64,000 nucleotides of DNA from Xanthomonas cissicola. Its GTDB lineage: Bacteria; Pseudomonadota; Gammaproteobacteria; Xanthomonadales; Xanthomonadaceae. Position numbers and translations under genes: made by a program. Numbering within the stretch: the first letter of the stretch is position 1; every line of letters begins with the position of its first letter. The stretch lies in assembly GCF_008801575.1 (NCBI RefSeq), contig NZ_VZPL01000018.1, positions 20,702-84,701 of the forward strand, written 5' to 3'. Below, piece after piece: positions 37,999-46,674 of this stretch. Below the pieces are notes generated by a model. The model was not told where the DNA came from and ran no database searches. It worked only from the letters and a program-made list of their open reading frames with translations.

Positions 37999-40900
37999 AT
38001 GATCCTGGCGTTCCTGCGCTTCGAGCTGCGCGAACAACTGCGCTCGCCGTTTTTGTGGTTGTTGGCCGCGCTGTATGCGTTACTGGCCTTCGCCGCGCTG
38101 TCCAGCGATGCCGTGCAGATCGGTGGCGGCATCGGCAATGTACTGCGCAATGCGCCAACCGTGATTGCCAGCGTGCTGGCGATTTTTAGCTTGCTCGGCC
38201 TATTGGTGGCTGCGCTGTTTGTCAGCAATGCCTTGCTGCGCGATTTCGAGTTGGGCACCGCAGAGCTGGTATTTTCCACACCCGTGCGCCGCCGCGATTA
38301 CCTGGCAGGCCGCATCGCTGCAGCGTTGATTGCCGGCACGGTGATGTATCTGGTGATCGCGCTGGGCATGTTTGTGGCGCAGTTCATGCCATGGATCGAC
38401 CAGGCGCGGCTCGGGCCGGTCGCGCTGCTGCCGTACCTGTGGTCGCTGCTGGTGCTGGTGCTGCCCAACCTGCTGTTCACCACCGCGCTGCTGTCGGTGC
38501 TTGCGGTGACCACGCGTAGCATCCTGTGGGTCTACATCGGCGTCATCGTGTTTTTCGTGCTGTATGGCGTGAGCCGGGCGCTGCTATCGGACCTGGACAA
38601 CGTTTGGGTTGCGACCCTGTCCGATCCACTCGGCATCCGCGCACTGTCGCAAACGCTGCGCTACTGGTCGGCGGAACAACGCAACCTGCAGCTTCCCCCA
38701 TTGACGGGTTACCTGCTCGCCAATCGCGCCCTGTGGCTGGGCATGAGCGGTGTGTTGTTCGCCGCGACCTTTGCACTGTTCCGCACCGAACGCAGCGGCA
38801 CGCGTCGTCGTCGCGGCGTGGCGCCTGCCGCATCCTCCAGCGCGCAGGCAGCCAGCGTGCGCGTCAACACCACCCGTCTCAGCGTGACGCCCGCCTTCTC
38901 GGCCAGCACCGCAATCCGGCAACTGCTGCGCCAGATCCGTTTCGATACGCTCGGCGTGCTGCGTAGCGCACCGTTCGTGGTGCTGCTGATGCTGGGCCTG
39001 GCCAACTTCATCCCCACCGCATTGTTCAATGCACGCATGTACGGCACCGCCGTGCTGCCGGTCACCTCATTGATGCTGCAAGCGCTGCAGAACAGCTACA
39101 GCTTTCTGCTGATCATCGTGGTGCTGTTCTATGCCGGCGAACTGGTGTGGAAAGAACGCAGCAACCACACCGACGGCATCACCGATGCCATGCCGGTGCC
39201 GGACTGGGTTCCCCTGCTCGGCAAGTTCGTCGCCTTGCTGGCCGTGATCGCCAGCTTCCAGCTCGCCGGGGCGTTGACCTCGATCGCGCTGCAACTTGGC
39301 CGTGGCTACACCACGATCGAGCCGCTGCTGTATCTCAAGACGCTGGCGCTTGGCTCGGTGCTGTATGTGCTGATGGGCGGTATGGCCCTGGTGCTGCAGG
39401 TCTTGAGCAACAACAAGTTCGTCGGCTATGCGATGCTGATGCTGGTGTTGATCGGGCAATCGGCGTTGTCGATGCTGGACTACACGCAGAACCTGTACAA
39501 CTTCGGAAGCTGGCCCAACGCACCGTATTCGGACATGAACGGCTTCGGCCACTTCTTGCCCGGGCAGCTGTGGTTCCAGGGCTATTGGGGCGTGTTCCTG
39601 CTGGCCTTGTTGCTGCTGTCCTCGGCGTTCTGGCCGCGTGGCGTCGGCCATGGACTGCGCCAGCGGCTGCGCCTGGCATCGCAGCGCCTGCGCAGCCCCA
39701 CCGGCGCGGCATTGGCGGTGAGCCTGCTTGGCTTTGCGGCGATCGGCGGCTGGCTGTACTGGAACACCAACGTCTACAACAGTTTCCTGTCGCCGGAGCA
39801 GCAGTTGGACCTGCAGGCACGCTACGAGCGCGATTACCGCAAGTACAGGGACCTGCCGCAGCCGCGCATCATTGCCGTGGACAATCATGTCGATCTGCAC
39901 CCGGAAACGCAGTCGGTCGTGATCGATGCCACCTGGACCGTGCGTAATTCCCATAGCGTTCCGATCAACCAGGTGCACATCGGCATGCAGGGGCGCGCTG
40001 GCGACCGTAGCCTGGTCAACGTGGACCTGGGCGGGCAGACGCTGATCACCCACGACATCCCGGCCGGCTACCGCATCTATCGCCTTCAGCGCCCGCTGCA
40101 ACCTGGCGAAGAGCGCGTGTTCCGCTTCCGCGTGGACCAGCACCCGCATGGCATCACCGCCGGGCAGGCACAGACCGATCTGGTCGCCAATGGCAGCTTT
40201 TTCAATAGTCGGGCACTGCCCTGGTTCGGCTACAACACCCAGACCGAGATCACCGACCGCAACGACCGCCGCAAGCGTGGTCTGGGCGAGCCGACGCGCA
40301 TTCCCAAACTGGAAGACCAGGCCGCACGCGCCAACACCTACGTCAGCGACGATGCCGACTGGCTCAGCTTCGCCAGCACCATCTGCACCGCACCGGACCA
40401 GATTGCGTTGGCACCGGGCTATCTGCAGAAGGAATTCCGGCAGGCTGGCAGGCGTTGCTTCCGCTACGTGATGGATCGCCCGATGCTCAACTTCTATGCG
40501 TACCTGTCGGCGCGCTGGCAGGTGCGCAAGGGCTATTACAAAAACGTTCCGATCGAGATTTATTACGACCCCAAGCACCCGTACAACGTGCAACGCATGA
40601 TCGAAGGCGTGCAGAAATCGTTGACCTATTACGAAGCCAATTTCACCCCATACCAGCATCATCAGGTGCGCATCATCGAGTTCCCGGGCTATGCGGGGTT
40701 TGCGCAATCGTTTGCCAACACTATCCCCTACTCCGAATCGATCGGGTTCATCGCCGACCTGCGCGACAAGGACGACATCGACTACGTGTTCTACGTCACC
40801 GCGCATGAAGTGGCGCATCAGTGGTGGGCGCATCAGGTGATCGGTGCGAATGTGCAGGGCGCCACGATGTTGTCCGAGTCGCTGGCGCAGTACTCGGCGC

Positions 40901-41595
40901 TGATGGTGATGGAGCGCGAATACGGGCGCGCGCACATGCGCCGCTTCCTTAAATACGAACTGGACCGCTACCTGGAAGGGCGCGGCGGCGAAACGCTCGA
41001 TGAACTGCCGTTGTACCGGGTGGAGAACCAGCAGTACATCCATTACCGCAAAGGTTCGTTGGCGTTCTATCGCCTGCGTGAGGAGATCGGCGAACAGGCG
41101 CTCAATCGCGCGTTGCAGCGTTTCCTGCAGGCCAAGGCGTTTCAGCAAGCGCCCTATACCACCTCGGCCGAACTGCTACAGGCCATTCGTGCCGAAGCAG
41201 GCCCCGATCAGCAAGCAATGATCACCGACCTGTTCGAGAGGATCACGTTTTACGACAACCGTGTGGTGAGCGCGCAGGCCCGCAAGCGCCCGGATGGACG
41301 CTTCGATGTAACCGTGCAGGCGCAGGCGGCCAAGTTGCAGGCCGATGGCCGCGGCAAGGAACATGCAGTGCCGATGGACGACTGGATCGAGGTCGGGATC
41401 TACGGCCAGCCCGCCGGCAAGACCGCACCTGCGCCGGTGCTGGCGCTACAGCGGCGGCACGTCACCAGCGCTACGCCCAGCTTCACGCTGACGGTGGACG
41501 CCCTGCCCATCGAAGCCGGCTTCGACCCCGACAACAAGCTGATTGACCGCGTGCCGGACGACAATCGGAAGCGGATCAGCCTGGCGGCCAACTGA
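37999..41595 (+). CDS. ABC-2 type permease fused to M1-family aminopeptidase
   Basis: This 1198-residue protein has an N-terminal membrane half (about 1-590) in two ABC-2 permease-like parts (MILAFLRFELREQLRSPFLW; DAMPVPDWVPLLGKFVALLA). A C-terminal M1 metallopeptidase domain (about 600-1198) has the zinc motif HEVAHQWW (His936, His940) and the third ligand probably Glu960 in MLSESLAQ. The usual GAMEN exopeptidase motif is not seen; the equivalent stretch is SFANTIPYSES. It pairs with the ATPase gene just upstream. The fusion suggests transport coupled to, or signalled by, periplasmic or cytoplasmic peptide cleavage. The substrate is unknown. Confidence 0.88.
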   Translation: MILAFLRFELREQLRSPFLWLLAALYALLAFAALSSDAVQIGGGIGNVLRNAPTVIASVLAIFSLLGLLVAALFVSNALLRDFELGTAELVFSTPVRRRDYLAGRIAAALIAGTVMYLVIALGMFVAQFMPWIDQARLGPVALLPYLWSLLVLVLPNLLFTTALLSVLAVTTRSILWVYIGVIVFFVLYGVSRALLSDLDNVWVATLSDPLGIRALSQTLRYWSAEQRNLQLPPLTGYLLANRALWLGMSGVLFAATFALFRTERSGTRRRRGVAPAASSSAQAASVRVNTTRLSVTPAFSASTAIRQLLRQIRFDTLGVLRSAPFVVLLMLGLANFIPTALFNARMYGTAVLPVTSLMLQALQNSYSFLLIIVVLFYAGELVWKERSNHTDGITDAMPVPDWVPLLGKFVALLAVIASFQLAGALTSIALQLGRGYTTIEPLLYLKTLALGSVLYVLMGGMALVLQVLSNNKFVGYAMLMLVLIGQSALSMLDYTQNLYNFGSWPNAPYSDMNGFGHFLPGQLWFQGYWGVFLLALLLLSSAFWPRGVGHGLRQRLRLASQRLRSPTGAALAVSLLGFAAIGGWLYWNTNVYNSFLSPEQQLDLQARYERDYRKYRDLPQPRIIAVDNHVDLHPETQSVVIDATWTVRNSHSVPINQVHIGMQGRAGDRSLVNVDLGGQTLITHDIPAGYRIYRLQRPLQPGEERVFRFRVDQHPHGITAGQAQTDLVANGSFFNSRALPWFGYNTQTEITDRNDRRKRGLGEPTRIPKLEDQAARANTYVSDDADWLSFASTICTAPDQIALAPGYLQKEFRQAGRRCFRYVMDRPMLNFYAYLSARWQVRKGYYKNVPIEIYYDPKHPYNVQRMIEGVQKSLTYYEANFTPYQHHQVRIIEFPGYAGFAQSFANTIPYSESIGFIADLRDKDDIDYVFYVTAHEVAHQWWAHQVIGANVQGATMLSESLAQYSALMVMEREYGRAHMRRFLKYELDRYLEGRGGETLDELPLYRVENQQYIHYRKGSLAFYRLREEIGEQALNRALQRFLQAKAFQQAPYTTSAELLQAIRAEAGPDQQAMITDLFERITFYDNRVVSAQARKRPDGRFDVTVQAQAAKLQADGRGKEHAVPMDDWIEVGIYGQPAGKTAPAPVLALQRRHVTSATPSFTLTVDALPIEAGFDPDNKLIDRVPDDNRKRISLAAN

Positions 41596-41827
41596 TCGGC
41601 GATCACCGAAGCAGCATGCGTAGGACAGAGCACGGCATGCGCTGCTCCCGCGCGTCTGCTGTGGCGCGCGATCAGCGCAAGGTCAGTCATCGCCCTGGGC
41701 CACGCCGGTGCCTGCAGCGCGCGCATGAACGCATCCCGCAGTGCATCTTTCCGCAACCATACTCCACGGTATACATTCGCGATCAGGCCGCCGACGGCGG
41801 CCCTCAGTGATCCCTGGGAGGGGAACC

Positions 41828-42277
41828 ATGCGCAAGACCTTCAAGACCCTGATGCTGGCCCTGCCGCTGGCCGCCGCGTCGCTACTGGCCCAGGCGGCCG
41901 ATTCGCCGGTCGGCCGTTGGAAGACCATCGACGACGAGACCGGCAAGCCCAAGTCGGTGGTGCAGATCGAACAGGCCGCCAACGGCGCGTTGACCGGCAA
42001 GGTGGTGGAGATCCTGCAGTCGGCCCACGGCCCGAACCCGGTATGCGAAAAGTGCGATGGCGCGCTCAAGGGCAAGCCGATCAAGGGCATGACCATCCTG
42101 TGGGGCCTCAAGCCGGACGGCACCGCGGTATGGAGCGGCGGCTCGGTGCTGGACCCGGCCAAAGGCAAGACCTACAAGGCCAAGGTCACCCTGACCGACG
42201 GCGGCAAGAAACTGCAGCTGCGCGGCTACATCGGTATCGAAGCGCTGGGCCGCACCCAGACCTGGATTCGCGAATAG
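41828..42277 (+). CDS. DUF2147 family secreted protein
   Basis: The 149-residue protein has a signal peptide (MRKTFKTLMLALPLAAASLL, cleavage near AQAA). The DUF2147 core follows: SPVGRWKTIDDETGKPKSVV, two Cys in PVCEKCDG, and YKAKVTLTDGGKKLQLRGYI. It is presumably a small periplasmic lipocalin-like beta protein; the family's function is unknown. The ATG at 41828 follows a GGGAGGGG ribosome-binding site. A TATACA sequence at 41770 may be a -10 element, but no good -35 is seen. A clear terminator lies about 40 bp downstream. Confidence 0.85.
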   Translation: MRKTFKTLMLALPLAAASLLAQAADSPVGRWKTIDDETGKPKSVVQIEQAANGALTGKVVEILQSAHGPNPVCEKCDGALKGKPIKGMTILWGLKPDGTAVWSGGSVLDPAKGKTYKAKVTLTDGGKKLQLRGYIGIEALGRTQTWIRE

Positions 42278-42279
42278 CC

Positions 42280-42502
42280 GGGAATCGGGATTCGGGATTG
42301 GGGAATCGCAAAAGCAGGCGCCCGCAAGGGCGCCTTTTTTGTGCTTATCGCTCAGGACATGCGGATGCATCGAGACCGGGAAAATGCTGCTTCACCGCCA
42401 CTGCCGCGCCTCAACAACACGGCGACCTGACCCTGCTTCGACCGATTCCCCACTCCCCATTCCCCATTCCCCATTCCCCATTCCCCATTCCCCACTCCCG
42501 AC
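42280..42502 (+). repeat. Inverted heptamer-repeat pair between the DUF2147 gene and metG, one arm expanded
   Basis: GGGAATC/GGGATTC/GGGATTG/GGGAATC units at 42280-42308 carry the tail GCAAAAGC. The inverted arm at 42443-42498 is an uninterrupted tandem of eight heptamers: CGATTCC, CCACTCC, five identical CCATTCC, then CCACTCC. It ends 42 bp before the metG ATG. The five perfect copies make it a likely variable-number locus. Confidence 0.9.
42316..42340 (+). terminator. Terminator after the DUF2147 gene
   Basis: An 8-bp stem AGGCGCCC / GGGCGCCT with a GCAA tetraloop is followed by five T residues. Confidence 0.88.
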
Positions 42503-42540
42503 TAATGCGATAATCGCGCGTCCCCCGCATCACGCCCGCC

Positions 42541-44625
42541 ATGACCCGCACCGCACTCGTCACCACCGCCCTGCCCTACGCCAATGGGCCGCTGCATCTC
42601 GGCCACCTGGTCGGCTACATCCAGGCCGACATCTGGGTGCGTGCGCGCCGGTTGCGCGGCGACAAGACCTGGTTCGTCTGCGCCGACGACACCCACGGCA
42701 CGCCGATCATGCTCGCCGCCGAAAAGGCCGGAGTGACCCCGGAGGCGTTCATCGCCAACATCCAGGCCAGCCACGAGCGCGATTTCGCGGCGTTCGGCGT
42801 GACCTTCGACCACTACGATTCGACCAATTCGCCGGTCAATCGCGAGCTCACCGAAGCCTTCTACGCCAAGCTGGAGGCCGCCGGCCATATCAGCCGGCGC
42901 TCGGTGGCGCAGTTCTACGATACGGCCAAGGGCATGTTCCTGCCGGACCGTTACATCAAGGGCATCTGCCCCAACTGCGGCAGCCCCGACCAGTACGGCG
43001 ACAACTGCGAAGTGTGCGGCGCCACCTATGCGCCGACCGAGCTGAAGGAACCGAAGTCGGTGATTTCAGGCGCCACCCCGGAACTGCGCGATTCGGAGCA
43101 TTTCTTCTTCGAAGTGGGCCATTTCGACGGATTTTTGCGCGAGTGGCTTGCCGGCGATGTGGCGCTTCCCGGGGTAAAGGCCAAGCTCAAGGAATGGCTG
43201 GACGCCGAGGGCGGCCTGCGCGCCTGGGACATCTCGCGCGATGCGCCGTATTTCGGCTTCCAGATTCCCGGCCAGCCGGGCAAGTATTTCTACGTGTGGC
43301 TGGATGCGCCGATCGGGTACCTGTGCAGCTTCAAGACGCTGTGCGCGCAGATGGGCGAAAATTTCGAAGCGCATCTGGTCGCCGGCACCCAGACCGAGCT
43401 GCATCACTTCATCGGCAAGGACATCGTGAATTTCCACGGCCTGTTCTGGCCGGCCGTGCTGCACGGCACCGGCCACCGCGCGCCGACCCGCCTGCACGTC
43501 AACGGCTACCTCACCGTGGACGGGGCCAAGATGTCCAAGTCGCGCGGCACCTTCGTGATGGCGCGGACCTTCCTGGATGTCGGCCTGGAACCGGAAGCGC
43601 TGCGTTACTACTTCGCGGCCAAGTCCTCCGGCGGCGTGGACGACCTGGACCTCAACCTGGGCGATTTCATCGCACGCGTGAATGCGGACCTGGTCGGCAA
43701 GTTCGTCAACCTGGCCAGCCGTTGCGCCGGCTTCATCGGCAAGCGCTTCGATGGCAAACTGGCCGACGCCCTACCCGATGCCGCCCAGTACGACCGCTTC
43801 GTCGCCGCCCTGGCACCGATCCGCGAGGCCTACGAACGCAACGATGCCGCCAGCGCGATCCGCCAGACCATGGCGCTGGCCGACGAGGCCAATAAATACA
43901 TCGACGACACCAAGCCGTGGGTGATCGCCAAGCAGGATGGCGCCGATGCGCAGCTGCGGTCGGTCTGCACGCAGGGCCTGAACCTGTTCCGCATCCTGGT
44001 GGCCGCGCTCAAGCCGATCCTGCCGCGCACCTGCGCCGAAGCCGAAGCCTTCCTGTCGGCGCCGATGACCAGTTGGGAAGACGTGATCGGCCCGCTGACG
44101 GCGCACACGATCCAGCCCTACACCGCCCTGTTTACCCGTATCGACCCCAAACTGATCGACGCCATGACCGACGCTTCCAAGGACACCCTCGCCGCACCTG
44201 CAACACCGGCTACCGCCTCCAAGCCTGCACCGGCCAAGGCGGACGCAAAGCCCGCTGCAGCGGCGAATCCCCAATCCCCCATCGCCACTCCCGGCTTCAT
44301 CGGCATGGACGATTTCGCCAAGCTCGACCTGCGCATCGGCAAGGTGCTGGCGTGCGAATTCGTGGAAGGCTCGGACAAGTTGCTGCGCTTCGAACTGGAC
44401 GCCGGCGAACTGGGCACGCGGCAGATCTTCTCCGGCATTCGCGCCAGCTACGGCGAACCGGAAACGCTGATCGGCCGCAGCGTGGTGTTCATTGCCAACC
44501 TGGCCCCGCGCAAGATGCGCTTTGGCATCAGCGAAGGCATGATCTTGTCGGCTGGCTTCGACGGCGGCGCCCTGGCGCTGCTGGACGCCGACAGCGGCGC
44601 ACAGCCGGGCATGCCGGTCAGGTGA
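42541..44625 (+). CDS. metG: Methionyl-tRNA synthetase
   Basis: MetG charges tRNA-Met with methionine. The 694-residue class I synthetase has the HIGH-type motif in YANGPLHLGHLVGY, a CysX2Cys zinc knuckle region (CPNCGSPDQYGDNCEVCG) and KMSKSRG. An Ala/Pro-rich linker (about 550-582) then leads to the C-terminal OB-fold tRNA-binding/dimer domain (FAKLDLRIGKVLACEFVEGS). Part of the linker (NPQSPIATPG) is encoded by heptamer-repeat sequence. The gene follows a long heptamer array. Confidence 0.97.
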   Translation: MTRTALVTTALPYANGPLHLGHLVGYIQADIWVRARRLRGDKTWFVCADDTHGTPIMLAAEKAGVTPEAFIANIQASHERDFAAFGVTFDHYDSTNSPVNRELTEAFYAKLEAAGHISRRSVAQFYDTAKGMFLPDRYIKGICPNCGSPDQYGDNCEVCGATYAPTELKEPKSVISGATPELRDSEHFFFEVGHFDGFLREWLAGDVALPGVKAKLKEWLDAEGGLRAWDISRDAPYFGFQIPGQPGKYFYVWLDAPIGYLCSFKTLCAQMGENFEAHLVAGTQTELHHFIGKDIVNFHGLFWPAVLHGTGHRAPTRLHVNGYLTVDGAKMSKSRGTFVMARTFLDVGLEPEALRYYFAAKSSGGVDDLDLNLGDFIARVNADLVGKFVNLASRCAGFIGKRFDGKLADALPDAAQYDRFVAALAPIREAYERNDAASAIRQTMALADEANKYIDDTKPWVIAKQDGADAQLRSVCTQGLNLFRILVAALKPILPRTCAEAEAFLSAPMTSWEDVIGPLTAHTIQPYTALFTRIDPKLIDAMTDASKDTLAAPATPATASKPAPAKADAKPAAAANPQSPIATPGFIGMDDFAKLDLRIGKVLACEFVEGSDKLLRFELDAGELGTRQIFSGIRASYGEPETLIGRSVVFIANLAPRKMRFGISEGMILSAGFDGGALALLDADSGAQPGMPVR

Positions 44626-44667
44626 TGGGATTGGATTGGGAGTTGGGAATCGGGAATCGTAAAAGCG
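44264..44667 (+). repeat. Heptamer repeats in the metG linker and after the metG stop
   Basis: Inverted-orientation units (CGAATCCCCAATCCCCC and following, 44264-44292) lie inside the metG coding linker. Direct-orientation units with the tail CGTAAAAGCG lie at 44627-44667, just after the stop. They are about 330 bp apart and enclose the C-terminal tRNA-binding domain. Confidence 0.75.
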
Positions 44668-44799
44668 GAGTCTGCAAGGTCTGCTGATTGCGAGCTTGAG
44701 AATCGCCGCACCCGACATCCACACACCGATTTGAGCTTGAGAGGCTGGCAAAACGTGTGGGGGAAACACGAAGTAATGAGGGATGCGCGAACAGCACGC

Positions 44800-44962
44800 T
44801 CTCAAGCCCCTCTCCTGCGGGAGAGGGGTTGGGGTGAGGGTACGCGGCGAAGCTCTGGTGTCGTTGTCACTGCACGTGGCTCCGCTCGTACCCTCATCCG
44901 CCCCTGCGGGGCACTTTCTCCCCCATGAAGGAGGACAATGTCCCGGTGGGAGAAGGGACATC
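44800..44962. repeat. GC-rich intergenic repeat element with CCCCTCTC/GAGAGGGG hairpin
   Basis: CCCCTCTC (44807-44814) and GAGAGGGG (44821-44828) form a hairpin followed by TTGGGGTGAGGGTACG. TGAGGGTACG (44835-44844) is repeated inverted as CGTACCCTCA (44887-44896), and a related CCCCTGCGGGG hairpin follows. This is the type of dispersed intergenic repeat common in xanthomonads and pseudomonads. With the heptamers it fills the 378-bp gap 44626-45003; I see no gene there. Confidence 0.7.
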
Positions 44963-45003
44963 CGGCACAGCTTCAACCAACTCCAATCCACCATCCCCGC
45001 GCC

Positions 45004-45594
45004 ATGCACCTCGCCCTGTTCGACTTCGATCACACCGTCACCACCTGCGACACCTATGCGCGCTTCCTGCGCAAGGTGGCCACGCCCGCGCAGCTGGCCG
45101 CAGCAAAGTGGCAGGTCGGCCCGTGGGTGCTGGGCTATCGGCTGGGCGTGGTGTCCGCTGCCGCGCTGCGCACGCGGGTGACGCGCATCGTGTTCAGTGG
45201 TCGCTCGCTGGACGAGATGACCATGCATGGCGCCGATTACGCGCGCACTGCACTGCCGGGCGTGTTGCGCGCAGAAATGATGCAACGCATCGACTGGCAT
45301 CAGGCGCGAGGGCATGAGGTAGTGCTTGTCTCCGGCTCGCTGGATCTGTACCTGCAGCCCTGGTGCACGCAGCATGGGCTGTCGCTGATCTGCAACCGGC
45401 TCGAACACACCGGTGGCGTGCTGAGCGGGCGCTACGCCGACGGCGATTGCGGGCCGCATAAGGTTGCGCGGATTCGCAGTCAATACGAGCTGCCTCGGTA
45501 CGACTGTGTGCACGCCTATGGCGACAGCCGCGAAGACAAACCGATGCTCGCGCTTGCGCAACAACGCTGGTATCGCGGCAATCTGCTGCATTGA
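45004..45594 (+). CDS. HAD-IB family hydrolase, phosphoserine-phosphatase-like
   Basis: The 196-residue HAD-superfamily protein has motif [17 protein letters not shown] (nucleophile Asp9), motif [14 protein letters not shown], and motifs III/IV with GPHKVARI and [12 protein letters not shown]. It belongs to subfamily IB (YfhB/SerB-like), which dephosphorylates small molecules or lipid-linked phosphates. The substrate is not evident. An in-frame ATG at 44938 lies in repeat sequence, so ATG 45004 is preferred. The rnfB-like gene starts overlapping the stop region (TGAGATG). Confidence 0.88.
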   Translation: MHLALFDFDHTVTTCDTYARFLRKVATPAQLAAAKWQVGPWVLGYRLGVVSAAALRTRVTRIVFSGRSLDEMTMHGADYARTALPGVLRAEMMQRIDWHQARGHEVVLVSGSLDLYLQPWCTQHGLSLICNRLEHTGGVLSGRYADGDCGPHKVARIRSQYELPRYDCVHAYGDSREDKPMLALAQQRWYRGNLLH

Positions 45595-45595
45595 G

Positions 45596-46024
45596 ATGAC
45601 CGCGATGCCTGCCCCTGCACCCGATCTGGTCGAACGCCTCGACCGCCTGCTGCCGCAGACCCAATGCGGGCAATGCGGGTATGACGGCTGTCGTCCGTAT
45701 GCGCAGGCGATGGCAGATGGCCTGGCGACGATCGATCACTGCCCGCCCGGCGGCGATGCCGGGGCACGCGCCTTGGCGCAGGTGCTGGGCGTGCCGCCAC
45801 GTCCCTACGATCGCAGTCGCGGCGCACACAAACTGCCGCAGGTGGCCTGGATCGTGGAAGCCGATTGCATCGGCTGCACCAAGTGCATCCAGGCCTGCCC
45901 CGTGGATGCTATCGTCGGCGGCGCCAAGCACATGCACACGGTGATCGCACCGTTGTGCACGGGTTGCGAACTGTGTCTGCCGGCCTGCCCGGTGGATTGC
46001 ATCGAATTGCATCCAACCGCCTGA
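45596..46024 (+). CDS. rnfB: RnfB-like iron-sulfur protein without membrane anchor
   Basis: The 142-residue protein has the Fe-S domain of RnfB ([18 protein letters not shown] with a distal Cys). A 2[4Fe-4S] ferredoxin domain follows, with [16 protein letters not shown] and [16 protein letters not shown]. It lacks the N-terminal membrane helix of RnfB from complete Rnf complexes. No other rnf gene is in the window. It may be an electron carrier for another redox enzyme. ATG 45605 is an alternative start. Confidence 0.87.
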   Translation: MTAMPAPAPDLVERLDRLLPQTQCGQCGYDGCRPYAQAMADGLATIDHCPPGGDAGARALAQVLGVPPRPYDRSRGAHKLPQVAWIVEADCIGCTKCIQACPVDAIVGGAKHMHTVIAPLCTGCELCLPACPVDCIELHPTA

Positions 46025-46674
46025 GCGCGGCGCTCGGCGCGATGCCGCGTCCAGCCGATGTCTGCGTGGTCATGGGTTGGCGTGCATTCCGGCATGGTCA
46101 CCTGCTGCGCAAGGCAGATTCGAGCTGGCGCGACATGCAGGCGATGCCCCTATCGATCAATGGTCTGCCGCATCCAGGTCGAAAGGCCAGTACCAAGTAC
46201 GTCGACACCGCCTCCGCGAGCGGCTTGGCATTGGTCCGACTATCCGGGTTACAACCGCGCTTGGCTGCGCGCCGTTGGCATGCGCACGAAACATGCGCCC
46301 CGACATGTCGATGCGCCATGCTGTGGACCGTTGGCAGCCATCTCTCGCGAGCCACCGCAGCCCAAGCAGGGCAGGTGATCGCGCTGCGCGCATGCGCCCA
46401 CCGTTGGAAACGTTGCACCCTGCGCGCTCGCCCTGGCATGTGGCACCGCTTGTTGTCACTCTCGTTCGCGCATTGCGGCAGGACCACTCGTGACGGCACA
46501 CCGCCGTGCCGCCGCCAGCACCGTCAGCGCCATCAACGCCACCACCAACCACTGCCAGGCCAGCCGCGCCAGGCGCCCACAACCACCTCGCCGTCAGGAA
46601 CGTCCTGACGCAGCCTGCGCATCCGTGCTGCGGCCGCGCCCGTATTGGTAGGCACTCCCATCGAGGATCTGCCG
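46025..46674. other. 650-bp region with no supported gene
   Basis: Several overlapping ORFs exist on both strands, but they contradict each other and have no signal peptide, domain or family-like sequence. No heptamer repeat, terminator or tRNA was recognised. It could be a decayed gene or a non-coding RNA/regulatory region. Confidence 0.5.

Noticed and set aside
42443..42498. CRISPR-like array
   Set aside because: The repeats are 7 bp, contiguous and without spacers, so this is a microsatellite-like tandem.
46025..46674. Several ORFs of 60-180 codons on both strands
   Set aside because: They overlap each other, lack ribosome-binding sites or domains and show no consistent codon bias.
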